DNA of 64,000 nucleotides from Granulicella sp. S156 (GCF_009766105.1 NZ_LMUH01000009.1:151428-215427), one strand, 5' to 3'. Shown: positions 49,232 through 58,687, counted from the first letter of the stretch. Notes: a model not told the origin generated them from the sequence alone. Translations and numbers: made by a program.

Positions 49232-51979
49232 TTATTCGTGTCGCAAGGCCTTGATTGGATCAACATGTGCGGCGCGGCGGGCGGGAATCCAACTGGCTCC
49301 CAGCGCTACGGAAACGAGCAATAGAGCAGCTGTCGCCAGGGTAAGAGGGTCCCAGAATGTAAGGCCAAAGAGCATACTCGTAATGAGGCGTCCCATAGCG
49401 GCAGCGATTCCAAGTCCAGCAAGTACACCGACTATCGTGAGCCACGAAGCCTCTCCCAGAATCATGCGAAGCACCTGCCCGGCCTGGGCTCCAAGCGCCA
49501 TGCGGATGCCGATCTCATTGGTGCGCCGCGAAACGGTATACGCCATAATGCCGTAGATTCCGATGCAGGCAAGGACCACCGCCAACACGCCGAAGCCCCC
49601 AGTAAGAGCGGCGAAGATACGCTCCTGGCTGGTGGTGTCATCAATTTGCTCCTGCTGCGTGCGGATATCCATCAAGGGAAGGTTCTTGTCGACTGATTGA
49701 ATCGCGTTACGCAGCATGGGGACGATCGCTGCGGCCTTCATGTGTGTGTGGACCTCGTAGGTCACGCCACTCTCCAGATTGTCCAGTTGGATATACGGCT
49801 CATAAAAGGTTGCGGGTGGGTCTTGCCTGACGCTGGTGTATTTTGTATCCGCAACAACCCCCACAATCTCAGTTGGAACGCTATGGGATAGGCTGCTGGT
49901 GAAGATCTTTCCGATGGGGTTTGCTCCGGAAAAGAACTTCTTTACTAATTGTTGATTGACGATGGCCACTTTCTTGGATGTGGATGTATCGCTGCTCGTG
50001 AAACTTCGACCTGCAAGCACAGGTATTCCAAAGGTAGAAAAGAAGTGAGCGCCGACTGCGTTGAAGTTTGCCGAAACCTTGTCGGCGTCTTTTGTGGACT
50101 GTCCCGCCGGAGTAAAGTCATACATCCAGCGTGCGCCGGAGATCAAAGTCGCCTGGGAGAGCGTCAGCGAATCGACTCCCGGAATCTGAGAGAGCTTTTC
50201 TTCCAACTCGCGGTGGAGTTCGATGTCTTTCGGTGCTGGATAGCGAGTGTTCGGCTGTTGAATATCGAAGAGCAGGATATTTGCGGGGTTGAAACCGAGA
50301 GGGGCTTTGCTGAGGTTTGACAACGTTCGGGTGAAGAGCCCGGCGCCGACGACAAGGATGACGGAGAGCGAAATCTGAAGTACGACGAGGGTCTTACCGG
50401 CAAAGCCTCGTCTGCGCTGCGTGACGTTTTGCGCAGTTTCTTTCATCGCGGAACTGGCCTGCGTGCCTGCGGCCTGCCATGCGGGAGCCATTCCAAAGAG
50501 CAACCCCGTTAAGACAGAGATGGCCGTGGTATAGCCAAATATCTGCCAGTCGAGATGATTCACAATCTTTGTTGCCTCCCAGGAGCTGGAGAGCAGATTG
50601 GGAATCAGGTTGTGACCGAGATAACCAAGGAAAAGTCCTCCGATTCCGCCCATGGCGGAGAGCAGCAGGCTTTCGGTAAGCATCTGCCGGAGTATGCGTC
50701 CTCGCCCGGCACCGAGTGCAAGTCGCACGCTCATCTCGCGTTGACGTGCGCTGGAACGGGCCAGAAGCAGGTTCGCAAGATTGGCGCATGCCAGCAACAA
50801 AACAAAGCCGGTGAGCGCGAGGAGAACATAGATAGGTTTAGCAAATTGCCGTCTCATCTCGTTCAGACCACGGCTTCCATCGACCCAGTCGAAGCGTGGC
50901 ATGGTCGCATCCTTCGTCAGCGTCATCGTTGCTTTGACGGCGTTACTGAGAGCTGCATCAAACGAAGCACTCGCGGCTGCTTCATTGGCACCGGGTTTTA
51001 TTCTTCCCATAACGACAACCCACCAGTTAGTGGTGCTCGCGAGGAGAGACGGAGCATATCGTCGGAATGCGATAGGCTGCATGCTGAAAGGGCAGAATAT
51101 ATCGGGTGAGATTTGAACACTCTCGGCACCGGTAAATGACGGAGGATTCACGCCAACGATTGTGACGGGAACCAAGTTCAGTTCAAGGGTCTTCCCAATA
51201 ACAGAGGTAGAGCGTCCAAAGCGGCGCGACCACAGGCTGTCGCTGATGACGGCGACAGGACTACTGCCGACGATGCCATCGTCTGAATCCTGAATGCCGC
51301 GCCCCAGTTCGGGCTTCACCCCAAGCGCCTTGTAATAATTGCCTGATACCAGCTCTGCTTCGACAATCTCTGATTGACCATCGATGGTGACTGTCGTTCT
51401 TCCAAAGTTCTTAAAGGCGAAGATGTCTTCCATCTCCTGGTGTTGCCGTTTCAGTTGCTGATAGATCGGATACGAGAACGAGGTGTCTATCATCTTCCCT
51501 TTAGGAGTAGCCACGTCGGTGCCCCATTCCCACTGCACAGCACCGCTCTTCTCGTTTTGCGACCAGCCGAAGAGCCTAAGCTGCTCGGGATGCTCAACAT
51601 TCAATCGATCCAGCATCACCTGTTTGGCGAGAGTGAAGATAATGGTGTTGGCACCGATACCCAGAGCGAGTGATCCAATGGCAATCGCAGCAAAGCCGGG
51701 GTTTTTGATCAGCATGCGGCAGCCATAGCGAAGATCGGAACGCAGTTCGTCCCATGCGCGTGTTCCCCAGGCAGAGCGGCAATTCTCTTTTTGCGCAGAG
51801 AGGCCCCCCAGCTCAACGCGTGCCTGCCGGAGAGCCTCTTTCCGCGATAGTCCATTGCGTGTCAGGTCTTCGACGCGGCTCTCAATGTGAAAGGCACGCT
51901 CATCCTCGATTTCACTGTCGAGTTGACTCGCGCGTGTGACGGCCTTCCACCATGTCGAGAAACGGCTGGATAGACTCAT
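49232..51979 (-). CDS. Acidobacterial duplicated orphan permease (ADOP)
   Basis: A 915-residue MacB/FtsX-type permease of the ADOP group. The N-terminal ~60 residues form the ADOP-specific cytoplasmic part (DSEIEDERAFHIESRVEDLT, RKEALRQARVELGG). Two MacB_PCD + FtsX halves follow, with helices such as FVLLLACANLANLLLARSSA, and the end is IPARRAAHVDPIKALRHE. No ATPase gene is linked, as is usual for this group. The start overlaps the PadR stop (ATGA), with GGAGGAG just before it. A longer frame to 52123 overlaps PadR and is rejected. Confidence 0.9.
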   Translation of the reverse strand: MSLSSRFSTWWKAVTRASQLDSEIEDERAFHIESRVEDLTRNGLSRKEALRQARVELGGLSAQKENCRSAWGTRAWDELRSDLRYGCRMLIKNPGFAAIAIGSLALGIGANTIIFTLAKQVMLDRLNVEHPEQLRLFGWSQNEKSGAVQWEWGTDVATPKGKMIDTSFSYPIYQQLKRQHQEMEDIFAFKNFGRTTVTIDGQSEIVEAELVSGNYYKALGVKPELGRGIQDSDDGIVGSSPVAVISDSLWSRRFGRSTSVIGKTLELNLVPVTIVGVNPPSFTGAESVQISPDIFCPFSMQPIAFRRYAPSLLASTTNWWVVVMGRIKPGANEAAASASFDAALSNAVKATMTLTKDATMPRFDWVDGSRGLNEMRRQFAKPIYVLLALTGFVLLLACANLANLLLARSSARQREMSVRLALGAGRGRILRQMLTESLLLSAMGGIGGLFLGYLGHNLIPNLLSSSWEATKIVNHLDWQIFGYTTAISVLTGLLFGMAPAWQAAGTQASSAMKETAQNVTQRRRGFAGKTLVVLQISLSVILVVGAGLFTRTLSNLSKAPLGFNPANILLFDIQQPNTRYPAPKDIELHRELEEKLSQIPGVDSLTLSQATLISGARWMYDFTPAGQSTKDADKVSANFNAVGAHFFSTFGIPVLAGRSFTSSDTSTSKKVAIVNQQLVKKFFSGANPIGKIFTSSLSHSVPTEIVGVVADTKYTSVRQDPPATFYEPYIQLDNLESGVTYEVHTHMKAAAIVPMLRNAIQSVDKNLPLMDIRTQQEQIDDTTSQERIFAALTGGFGVLAVVLACIGIYGIMAYTVSRRTNEIGIRMALGAQAGQVLRMILGEASWLTIVGVLAGLGIAAAMGRLITSMLFGLTFWDPLTLATAALLLVSVALGASWIPARRAAHVDPIKALRHE

Positions 51980-52317
51980 ATCTCCTCCGGAGTGGCGCGG
52001 AGAATCGCTCCAATGGCGTCCGACATGTGATTCCATTTCTCGGTTTCGGCATGGAGGCGCCGCCGGCCGGATGCGGAGAGACGATAGTATTTCGCTTTGC
52101 GATTGTTCTCGCTCTGGCCCCACTCACCCGTAATCCAGCCTTCATGTTCAAGCCTATAGAGCGCGGGATAGAGCGACCCTTGCTGAATCTCGAGCCGGTC
52201 CCCGGAGATCTGCTGAATACGTTGTAGTACGCCGTAGCCGTGCAGCGGTCCGAGCGAGACAGCTTTCAGTACCATCATGTCCAGCGTTCCCTGTAAGAGA
52301 TCGTTTTGCCTTCCCAT
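51976..52317 (-). CDS. PadR family transcriptional regulator
   Basis: A 113-residue PadR regulator of the type paired with ADOP permeases: LLQGTLDMMVLKAVSLGPLH, IQQGSLYPALYRLEHEGWIT, NNRKAKYYRLSASGRRRL. It should repress its own operon through the palindromes just upstream (52325-52362). Confidence 0.92.
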   Translation of the reverse strand: MGRQNDLLQGTLDMMVLKAVSLGPLHGYGVLQRIQQISGDRLEIQQGSLYPALYRLEHEGWITGEWGQSENNRKAKYYRLSASGRRRLHAETEKWNHMSDAIGAILRATPEEI

Positions 52318-52324
52318 CTATCTC

Positions 52325-52362
52325 CTCCTAGTATGACTAGGAGAGTAATCACCTTCTCCTAG
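52325..52362 (-). promoter_or_regulatory. PadR operator, three-arm CTAGGAG palindromes
   Basis: CTCCTAG (52325-52331), CTAGGAGA (52337-52344) and TCTCCTAG (52355-52362) make two overlapping dyads with 5- and 10-base spacers, 8 bases upstream of the PadR start. Likely self-repression site. Confidence 0.6.
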
Positions 52363-52520
52363 AATGTCAAAGGGGCGCAGCATAATCCATGTACGGATTG
52401 GTCTATGGTCAGCTTGCGATGTGAGGTCGCCAATGCGCCTATCTTGATCGTTGTTCTCAAGATAGATGGTGCCACTCGTACCTCGAATCCTTTGGGTGGC
52501 GTATGAGTTGCTGCGCGTTC

Positions 52521-52556
52521 ATGCGCAAAGAACGCGCATGAATGAGGCACGCGGCA
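52521..52556. repeat. 36-base hairpin unit, copy 3
   Basis: ATGCGCAAAGAACGCGCATG then AATGAGGCACGCGGCA, upstream of copy B of the long repeat. Confidence 0.6.
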
Positions 52557-52574
52557 GGGTGCAACGAGGGAATT

Positions 52575-52931
52575 GCCTTCATTGATCGCGGTGAGACGGA
52601 TGGCCGTGTCCGCGAATATATCCTCAGTATTCCCTGAGAGACCTGGGCTACACGAAGGAAAGCAATTCAGTCGTTGCGGCTGCGCCTTCACTCCGGCCTT
52701 CGGCAGAGCGGTACGGGCCTTCGGCCTGACATTTTCCTGGGGCTTAGACGCAAAGCGCGCCACAAACATTCGCATCGCGCTCTGCGGCAGGGGCTTGCGC
52801 CCCAGGCTGGGATATGACGCGCCTTCAGCGCTTTAAAGGCATGTTCTCAGGGAGAGTTGAGTTTTTTCGCAGACTGTGAAGCCATGCCCGTCCGGTTTTT
52901 GCCACAGCGCAGTGTTTGCACGCTGCCAGCC
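52575..52931. repeat. Long intergenic repeat, copy B, with nested insert
   Basis: This fills the middle of the 749-base gap between the two PadR genes. Its left part (52575-52710) and right part (about 52875-52931) match copy A at 48036-48240. Between them lies a piece, 52736-52815, that is almost the reverse complement of 4721-4800. So one repeat is interrupted by another. The remaining gap (52363-52520, 52932-53009) shows no gene; a G9 run is near 52961. Confidence 0.7.
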
Positions 52932-53009
52932 TATGTTTGATGACGTCTTCCAGGTTGTCGGGGGGGGGCCCTTTTGCGTATCGAACCCTCTGAAAACATT
53001 TTTTTCTTT

Positions 53010-53060
53010 CCCATAGAACGTCTACTGGTGTATTGTCGTCTCCAATAGACGTTCTATGGG
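53010..53060 (+). promoter_or_regulatory. PadR operator, 15-bp inverted repeat
   Basis: CCCATAGAACGTCTA (53010-53024) and TAGACGTTCTATGGG (53046-53060) are perfect inverted repeats. Each arm holds an 11-bp palindrome TAGA-N3-TCTA, 32 bp apart, about three helical turns. It lies directly before the PadR start and differs in sequence from the other PadR operator. Confidence 0.65.
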
Positions 53061-53066
53061 GGATGG

Positions 53067-53426
53067 ATGGTCAAGTCGAAAAAGGAGCAGGAGTTGCTGC
53101 TCGGAACACTGGACATGCTTGTGCTGCAAACGCTGGTGCTGGGACCGGCGCACGGGCACACGATCGCGCATGTGATTGAGCAGAGGTCGGATGAGGTACT
53201 GCAGATCGAGCAGGGGTCGCTTTATCCGGCGCTTCATCGCCTGGAGGATCGGGGATGGGTCTCCTCCTATTGGGGAGTCAGCGAGAACAATCGGAAGGCG
53301 CGCTTTTACCGGCTCACAGCAGCCGGCCGCAAACAGCTTACGGTAGAGGCCAACCGGTGGCAGTCCATGGTGAAGGCCATTGGAAGCGTGATGCAAAACG
53401 TTACCCGGACTGCTGAACAGAAATGA
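53067..53426 (+). CDS. PadR family transcriptional regulator
   Basis: A 119-residue PadR protein: LLLGTLDMLVLQTLVLGPAH, IEQGSLYPALHRLEDRGWVS, NNRKARFYRLTAAGRKQL. It lies 10 bases upstream of an ADOP gene and probably represses the pair through the 15-bp inverted repeat upstream. The ATG has GGGGGATGG just before it. Confidence 0.92.
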   Translation: MVKSKKEQELLLGTLDMLVLQTLVLGPAHGHTIAHVIEQRSDEVLQIEQGSLYPALHRLEDRGWVSSYWGVSENNRKARFYRLTAAGRKQLTVEANRWQSMVKAIGSVMQNVTRTAEQK

Positions 53427-53436
53427 GGAGGTACCG

Positions 53437-56109
53437 ATGAGCTTGCGCCGCTTTCTGCACCGCCGCTACTGGGATGAGGAACGCGTGCGCGAAGTCGAGG
53501 CGCATCTGGCGGAAGAGATCGATCACAACAGCGCGCGTGGCATGACACCGCAGGAGGCGCGGCGGCAAGCCTACATCAAATTCGGCAATCCAACGGTAGT
53601 TCGCGAGGAGATTAGGCAGATGAACAGCTTTGTTCTGATGGAGAATCTGGGCCGGGACCTTCGTTATGGCGTGCGGCAACTGTTCCGCAGTCGTGGTTTT
53701 GCCGCCATTGCTATTCTCACCCTCGCGTTGGGGATAGGGGTCAACACAGCCATCTTCAGTATTACCAACGGCCTCTTCTTCAGTTCTCTACACATACGGG
53801 ACGAAGGTAGAGTTGTCGAAATGGGATTCGAGCAGAAGGGCGATTCCTGGCAACCGAGCCTGTCGATGCCCGAGTATCGAGAGGTGCGGGATGGGACGTT
53901 GAATGTCTTCTCCGAAGTCATCGCCGAACGCATTTATTTAGATGGCTTGAGTGCACAGGGGAACAAGCCCGACCGGGTGCTTAGCAGTTATGTGACGGGC
54001 AACTACTTTCAGATGCTTGGCGTAGAGCCATTTCTGGGACGACTCTTTCGTCCTTCGGAGGGTGCTACCCCCGGCTCCGATCCGGTGATGGTGTTGAGCT
54101 ACCAGTATTGGAAGGAGCATTTCGCGGGAGATCCGAATATCATCGGGCGGCAGGTTGCAGTGAACAGTTATCCGGTGACGGTCATTGGTGTAGCGCCGCG
54201 CAACTTTCGCGGGCTCGTGACTGCTCCCCAGGTGCAGGTCTATCTGCCGGCGGCGATGATTATGCCCATCGACCATGAACCGCTTGCCACCTTCAACAAA
54301 GAAGACAGCCGTAGCAAGCATCTCTTTGGCCGCTTGCGACCTGGTGTCACGCGACAGCAGGCGGACGCAGCGCTTGCGCTCGTTGCGCGACGGCTGGCGG
54401 TCGAGCACCCCGACAGCGAAAAGGACGCGGCGTTACGATCATTTCCACTCTATGCGGGAAGACTCGGCGACCTGGATTCGCAGAGCATCTATATGACGGT
54501 GTCCGCATTTTTCCTAGGGCTTGCCGGTCTGGTTCTGCTACTGGCCTGCGTGAATGTTGCCAATCTCCTGCTGGTGCGTGCGAGCGTGCGCGAACGCGAG
54601 ATGGTGATTCGTTCTGCGCTGGGCGCACAACGCTCTCGGCTGATTCGCCAGATGATGACAGAGAGCCTTCTACTGGCACTGCTGGGCGGCATAGCCGGCG
54701 TTGGCCTGGGTGCATGGGGTAGTTCGATGCTGAGCTCTATGAACCTGAACATCGATCTGCCGGTGCACTTCGATTTCGGTTTCGACTCGCACGTCCTCCT
54801 CTTCTCGGTGACGATTGCTCTGCTGGCCGGCACCGTGGTCGGGATTGTTCCGGCAATTCGACTGGGGCACGCCAACCTGAATCTGATCCTGCGGGAAGGC
54901 GGCCGTGGCGTTGCCGGAGGCAGGAGCAGATTCCGCGACGCGCTGGTTGTTTTGCAGGTGGGCAGCGCGCTGATGCTCTTAATCATCGCCGCCCTTTTTA
55001 CACGCAGCCTGGCGGAGAGCGCACACGCGAATCTGGGTTTCAATTCTGCGAATGTGCTGCTGCTCACCATGGACCCCAGCGAGATCGGCTATAAGGATGT
55101 GCAGACTCGCGACTTCTATCAGGGACTCCTCGAGCACGTTCGCGCGCTCCCGGGCGTTGACTCTGCGACCATAGCCGGTTCGACACCGATGGGGTATGTC
55201 AACAGTGGTTTCGATACGGTCACCGTCAGTGGCGATCAGCCTTCGGCTGGGCATGCCGCACCCAGTCTGAACTACAACGTGATCGGTCCGGATTATTTCC
55301 GCACCATGCAGATCTCGTTGGACGAGGGGCGTGGGTTCACGGATGTGGACAAGGAGAGCAGCCCCAATGTGGGCATCGTCAGCGCGGCTATGGCAAAGAA
55401 GTATTGGCCGAATCAGGATCCGATCGGGAGACAATTCTCCATGAGCAGGGATCCGACGCATCCGATAGAGGTGATCGGTGTGGCGCACGATGTCCGTTAC
55501 CAGGGATTTTCCGGGCCCATAGACCCCTATTTCTACCTGCCTTTCCAGCAGCACTATGCCACGAATTCTTTGAACACGCTCGAGATACGCACCGCAGGAG
55601 ATCCTGTAGAGCTCATCTCCGAGGTCGAACGTTCCATCCACAATATCGCGCCGATGCTGCCTGTGTTTGAGGTAAAGACTCTGCATGAATCTCTCTATTC
55701 TCCTAACGGCCTGCTTATCTTTCAGGTGGCAGCTGGCCTGGCTGGGATCATGGGAACACTGGGGCTTATCCTCGCCGTTGTAGGTGTTTACGGTGTGCTT
55801 TCGTATGTTGTTAGCCGGAGAACTGCCGAGATCGGTATCCGGATGGCGCTGGGAGCGCGGCGTGGGGATATCCTGAGGAGCGTTTACAGGCAGGGTCTCT
55901 GGATCGTCGGGATTGGACTGGTGTTTGGTCTGGCGGGAGCGTTCGCTATCGCTCATCTTCTGGGCAGCATGATCGTAGTCAGTGCGACTGATCCAGCGAC
56001 GTATTTGAGTGTCTCCGCCATCCTCGCAGCGATTGCGATGCTGGCCTGCTACATCCCGGCGCGCCGCGCTATGCATGTCGATCCTATGAAGGCGTTGCGA
56101 ACTGAGTAG
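53437..56109 (+). CDS. Acidobacterial duplicated orphan permease (ADOP)
   Basis: An 890-residue ADOP permease with the cytoplasmic N-terminal part (REVEAHLAEEIDHNSARGMT, EARRQAYIKFGNP), two MacB_PCD/FtsX halves (LVLLLACVNVANLLLVRASV in the first) and the standard end IPARRAMHVDPMKALRTE. GAGGAGG precedes the ATG. Its sequence differs well from the other ADOP in the window, so the two are not a recent duplication. Confidence 0.9.
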   Translation: MSLRRFLHRRYWDEERVREVEAHLAEEIDHNSARGMTPQEARRQAYIKFGNPTVVREEIRQMNSFVLMENLGRDLRYGVRQLFRSRGFAAIAILTLALGIGVNTAIFSITNGLFFSSLHIRDEGRVVEMGFEQKGDSWQPSLSMPEYREVRDGTLNVFSEVIAERIYLDGLSAQGNKPDRVLSSYVTGNYFQMLGVEPFLGRLFRPSEGATPGSDPVMVLSYQYWKEHFAGDPNIIGRQVAVNSYPVTVIGVAPRNFRGLVTAPQVQVYLPAAMIMPIDHEPLATFNKEDSRSKHLFGRLRPGVTRQQADAALALVARRLAVEHPDSEKDAALRSFPLYAGRLGDLDSQSIYMTVSAFFLGLAGLVLLLACVNVANLLLVRASVREREMVIRSALGAQRSRLIRQMMTESLLLALLGGIAGVGLGAWGSSMLSSMNLNIDLPVHFDFGFDSHVLLFSVTIALLAGTVVGIVPAIRLGHANLNLILREGGRGVAGGRSRFRDALVVLQVGSALMLLIIAALFTRSLAESAHANLGFNSANVLLLTMDPSEIGYKDVQTRDFYQGLLEHVRALPGVDSATIAGSTPMGYVNSGFDTVTVSGDQPSAGHAAPSLNYNVIGPDYFRTMQISLDEGRGFTDVDKESSPNVGIVSAAMAKKYWPNQDPIGRQFSMSRDPTHPIEVIGVAHDVRYQGFSGPIDPYFYLPFQQHYATNSLNTLEIRTAGDPVELISEVERSIHNIAPMLPVFEVKTLHESLYSPNGLLIFQVAAGLAGIMGTLGLILAVVGVYGVLSYVVSRRTAEIGIRMALGARRGDILRSVYRQGLWIVGIGLVFGLAGAFAIAHLLGSMIVVSATDPATYLSVSAILAAIAMLACYIPARRAMHVDPMKALRTE

Positions 56110-56142
56110 AAGGTGGCGGGTCGGTGCCTATAGCCTTGACGA

Positions 56143-57024
56143 TTACGATATCTGCCCTGCGAGCACCTTTGCTACAAAACGGGCTATAGCTTCACCGACT
56201 TCACGGGGAGAGTCTTCCTGCAAGAAGTGCGCGCCCTTCACTGTGACTTCATATTGATTGGGCCACGCCCGACAGAATTCCCGCTGGGCCCCGATCAGAA
56301 AACCGGCTGGGTCTGCATCGATGAATAACTTCGGGATGGGGCTGCTGGCGAGCCAGCGCGAGTAGGAATCGACGATACGAGTGACATCTTCAGGCTGGCC
56401 CTCGATCGGCAGCTCTCTCGTCCATGTCAGCATAGGCTGGCGTGAAGGACCGGGATTTCTATAGTAGCGGCGATAGACTTCAATCGCTTCTTCGGATATG
56501 CCTCGAAGGGGTAACAGGTATTCGATGAAGAGATTTTTCTCAAGGATCAACTCTTCCCCGGCTTGTGTGCGCTGCGCTTTGAAGAATTCACGCGTCGAAG
56601 CTGGCCATTCGTCCCAGGAAAGAAACGGCCGGACAATCGATTCCATGTAAACGATCGCCTTGATGCGCTCGGGATAGCGCTGTGCCCATGCAAATCCAAG
56701 TGCCGATCCCCAGTCGTGGACCACCAGAATGATCTGGTCTTTCAGCGCCATCGTCTCGAACCAGGCGTCGAGATAGCGTTGATGGTCTACAAACCGATAA
56801 TTCCCGTCAGGCGCAGCGCCAGAGTTGCCCATTCCGACAAAGTCGGGGGCGAGGCAACGTCCCAAGGGAAGGAGGTAGGGAATGATGTTTCGCCAAAGGT
56901 AAGAAGGGGTTGGGTTGCCATGCAGAAAGACAATCGGGAGCCCCTCTCCCACATCGACGTAGGCCATATTGGTATCGAGTACGGAGACGTGCTTTCGATA
57001 GGAAGCATCTTCCGTCGAAATCAT
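56143..57024 (-). CDS. Haloalkane dehalogenase
   Basis: A 293-residue alpha/beta-hydrolase with the full catalytic set of subfamily HLD-II (DhaA/LinB-like): Asn37 in HGNPTPSYLWR and Trp105 as halide binders, nucleophile Asp104 in VVHDWGSALGF, acid Glu128 in IVYMESIVRPF, and base His266 in KGAHFLQED. The following SWDEWPASTREFFKAQRT stretch is the DhaA-type cap. It would replace a halogen on alkanes by hydroxyl. No haloacid-processing genes are adjacent. It is co-directional with the GlxA-type regulator upstream. Confidence 0.9.
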   Translation of the reverse strand: MISTEDASYRKHVSVLDTNMAYVDVGEGLPIVFLHGNPTPSYLWRNIIPYLLPLGRCLAPDFVGMGNSGAAPDGNYRFVDHQRYLDAWFETMALKDQIILVVHDWGSALGFAWAQRYPERIKAIVYMESIVRPFLSWDEWPASTREFFKAQRTQAGEELILEKNLFIEYLLPLRGISEEAIEVYRRYYRNPGPSRQPMLTWTRELPIEGQPEDVTRIVDSYSRWLASSPIPKLFIDADPAGFLIGAQREFCRAWPNQYEVTVKGAHFLQEDSPREVGEAIARFVAKVLAGQIS

Positions 57025-57112
57025 AGGATGTGTGATGTTAGGGACCCCTCAGCAAACTTCGCTGCTTGTGAGATGCCTACTTCTCGTTCCATGACGGGAT
57101 GTCGCGAAAGTG

Positions 57113-58135
57113 TTATCTATCTACTCGGTCTGGACCTCTCTGAAAGCGGGCACGATAGCCGTTTGGAGTAAGCCTGACTCGAGTGCGAAAGTGATGGCGA
57201 AGCGTAGGCGCAGATCCAAATCCGCAACGATCCGCAACCTCCTCTACCGAAAGCGCTGTTGTCTCGAGCAGATCCTTCGCTCGTCTTATACGCAAGGACG
57301 TGACCCACTCGAGTGGGCTGCTCCCTGTTGAGGCAGCGAAGCGGCGAGTCAATGTCCGCTTGCTCATTCGAGCGTGGTCGGCAAGTTCCTCGACGGTGAT
57401 GTTGTCGTGCAGCCTCTTCTGAATCCACTCCAGCAGGTTCGAAAGCCAGGGGCTCGATGGTTCGCCGACTGGTGTATCGATAAACTGCGCTTGCCCGCCC
57501 TCGCGATGGGGAGAGACGACCAACCTTCGGGCGACCTTATTGGCTATCAGCGTGCCAAAGTCTTTACGGATGATGTGCAGGCAAAGATCGATTCCGGCTG
57601 CGCTGCCTGCAGAGGTGAGGATGTCTCCTTCATCCACATACAGTACGTCGGGTTGAAGCTGAATGGAGGGGAAAGCTGATGACAACTTTTCGACATACTT
57701 CCAATGGGTTGTTGCGCGCCTGCCGTCCAGAAGCCCCGTGGCGGCCAACACAAAGATGCCTGAACAAATGGAGACAAGCCGCGCTCCCCGTTTATGCGCT
57801 GCGAGAAGCGTGCGGATAAGGCGAGGTGGCGGTGGCTCATCCGGGTTGCGCCATCCGGGGATCAGGATGGTGTCGGCACGGAGCAGGCCGCTGAGACCTA
57901 TCCGCGGCATGACACTGACGCCTCCCGTGGCACGCAAGGGGCCTTTTTCCAACCCACAGACCTCAAAGGCATACCAGCGTTCGAGTTCAGGACGCGGCAG
58001 TCCGAAGAGCTCAACGGCGATGCCGAATTCAAAGGTGCAAAGACCTTTGTACGCGAGCACCGCTATTTTGTGGGGCGCGGGAGTGGACTTTTTAGCATTT
58101 CGGAGCTTTGTCACATTTTTTACGGTAATTGGCAT
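57113..58135 (-). CDS. GlxA-type transcriptional regulator (DJ-1/PfpI + AraC HTH)
   Basis: A 340-residue regulator with an N-terminal DJ-1/PfpI domain (KIAVLAYKGLCTFEFGIAVE, with the elbow Cys in LVSICSGIFVLAATGLL) and a C-terminal AraC HTH (VEELADHARMSKRTLTRRFA, VEEVADRCGFGSAPTLRHHF). ATG 58135 starts the family N-terminus; a longer frame to 58264 runs into the divergent rhodanese promoter. It may control the dehalogenase downstream or the divergent rhodanese-GNAT pair. Confidence 0.9.
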   Translation of the reverse strand: MPITVKNVTKLRNAKKSTPAPHKIAVLAYKGLCTFEFGIAVELFGLPRPELERWYAFEVCGLEKGPLRATGGVSVMPRIGLSGLLRADTILIPGWRNPDEPPPPRLIRTLLAAHKRGARLVSICSGIFVLAATGLLDGRRATTHWKYVEKLSSAFPSIQLQPDVLYVDEGDILTSAGSAAGIDLCLHIIRKDFGTLIANKVARRLVVSPHREGGQAQFIDTPVGEPSSPWLSNLLEWIQKRLHDNITVEELADHARMSKRTLTRRFAASTGSSPLEWVTSLRIRRAKDLLETTALSVEEVADRCGFGSAPTLRHHFRTRVRLTPNGYRARFQRGPDRVDR

Positions 58136-58220
58136 TTGAGCCACTGGCAAGATTTTCGTGCGCACCGCATTCTCGAGATGTAACAACTCTTCACCACTCC
58201 ATGCAGAGAGGAAACATAGA

Positions 58221-58676
58221 ATGCCTGTTACCCATGATGCGCCAGCAGAAGTTGTCGTAACCACGAAGCCAATAGCAAGGCAGATCAGTCGTGTGCTGGA
58301 AGTTGCTCCCGCACCGGCGGAGGCGGCTTTCGATCATTTTGCAAGAAGGCTCACCTTCGAGACAGATTGCTCGGACGTGTACTCTTCCTTCGCCACCGAT
58401 AGGGTCGACTTCGCCCTTCTCGATGTGCGCGGACGGCAGGCTTACAGCAAAGGACACGTTCCTGGAGCGATCAATATTCCACTGCTCACCATTACCGAAG
58501 ACAGCCTCAGGGGTTATTCGCCTGAGACGGTTTTTGTCGTCTACTGTGCAGGCCCGCATTGCAACGGGGCAAATAAAGCTGCCATTCGTCTCTCGCGGCT
58601 AGGCCGGCCGGTAAAGGAGATGATTGGAGGCGTCACAGGTTGGGTGGATGAAGGGTTCAGCCTGGTTGAGGGATGA
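58221..58676 (+). CDS. Rhodanese-like domain protein
   Basis: A 151-residue protein with one rhodanese domain from about residue 50: FALLDVRGRQAYSKGHVPGA, VVYCAGPHCNGANKAAIRL (active-site Cys loop), EMIGGVTGWVDEGF. It likely transfers sulfur from a persulfide. The first 45 residues are not part of the domain. AGAGGAAAC precedes ATG 58221. Divergent from the GlxA-type regulator, 85 bases apart. Confidence 0.87.
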   Translation: MPVTHDAPAEVVVTTKPIARQISRVLEVAPAPAEAAFDHFARRLTFETDCSDVYSSFATDRVDFALLDVRGRQAYSKGHVPGAINIPLLTITEDSLRGYSPETVFVVYCAGPHCNGANKAAIRLSRLGRPVKEMIGGVTGWVDEGFSLVEG

Positions 58677-58687
58677 GAGAAAAACCT

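Noticed and set aside
54979-56076. 365-codon minus-strand frame
   Set aside because: Antisense to the second ADOP gene; no domain.
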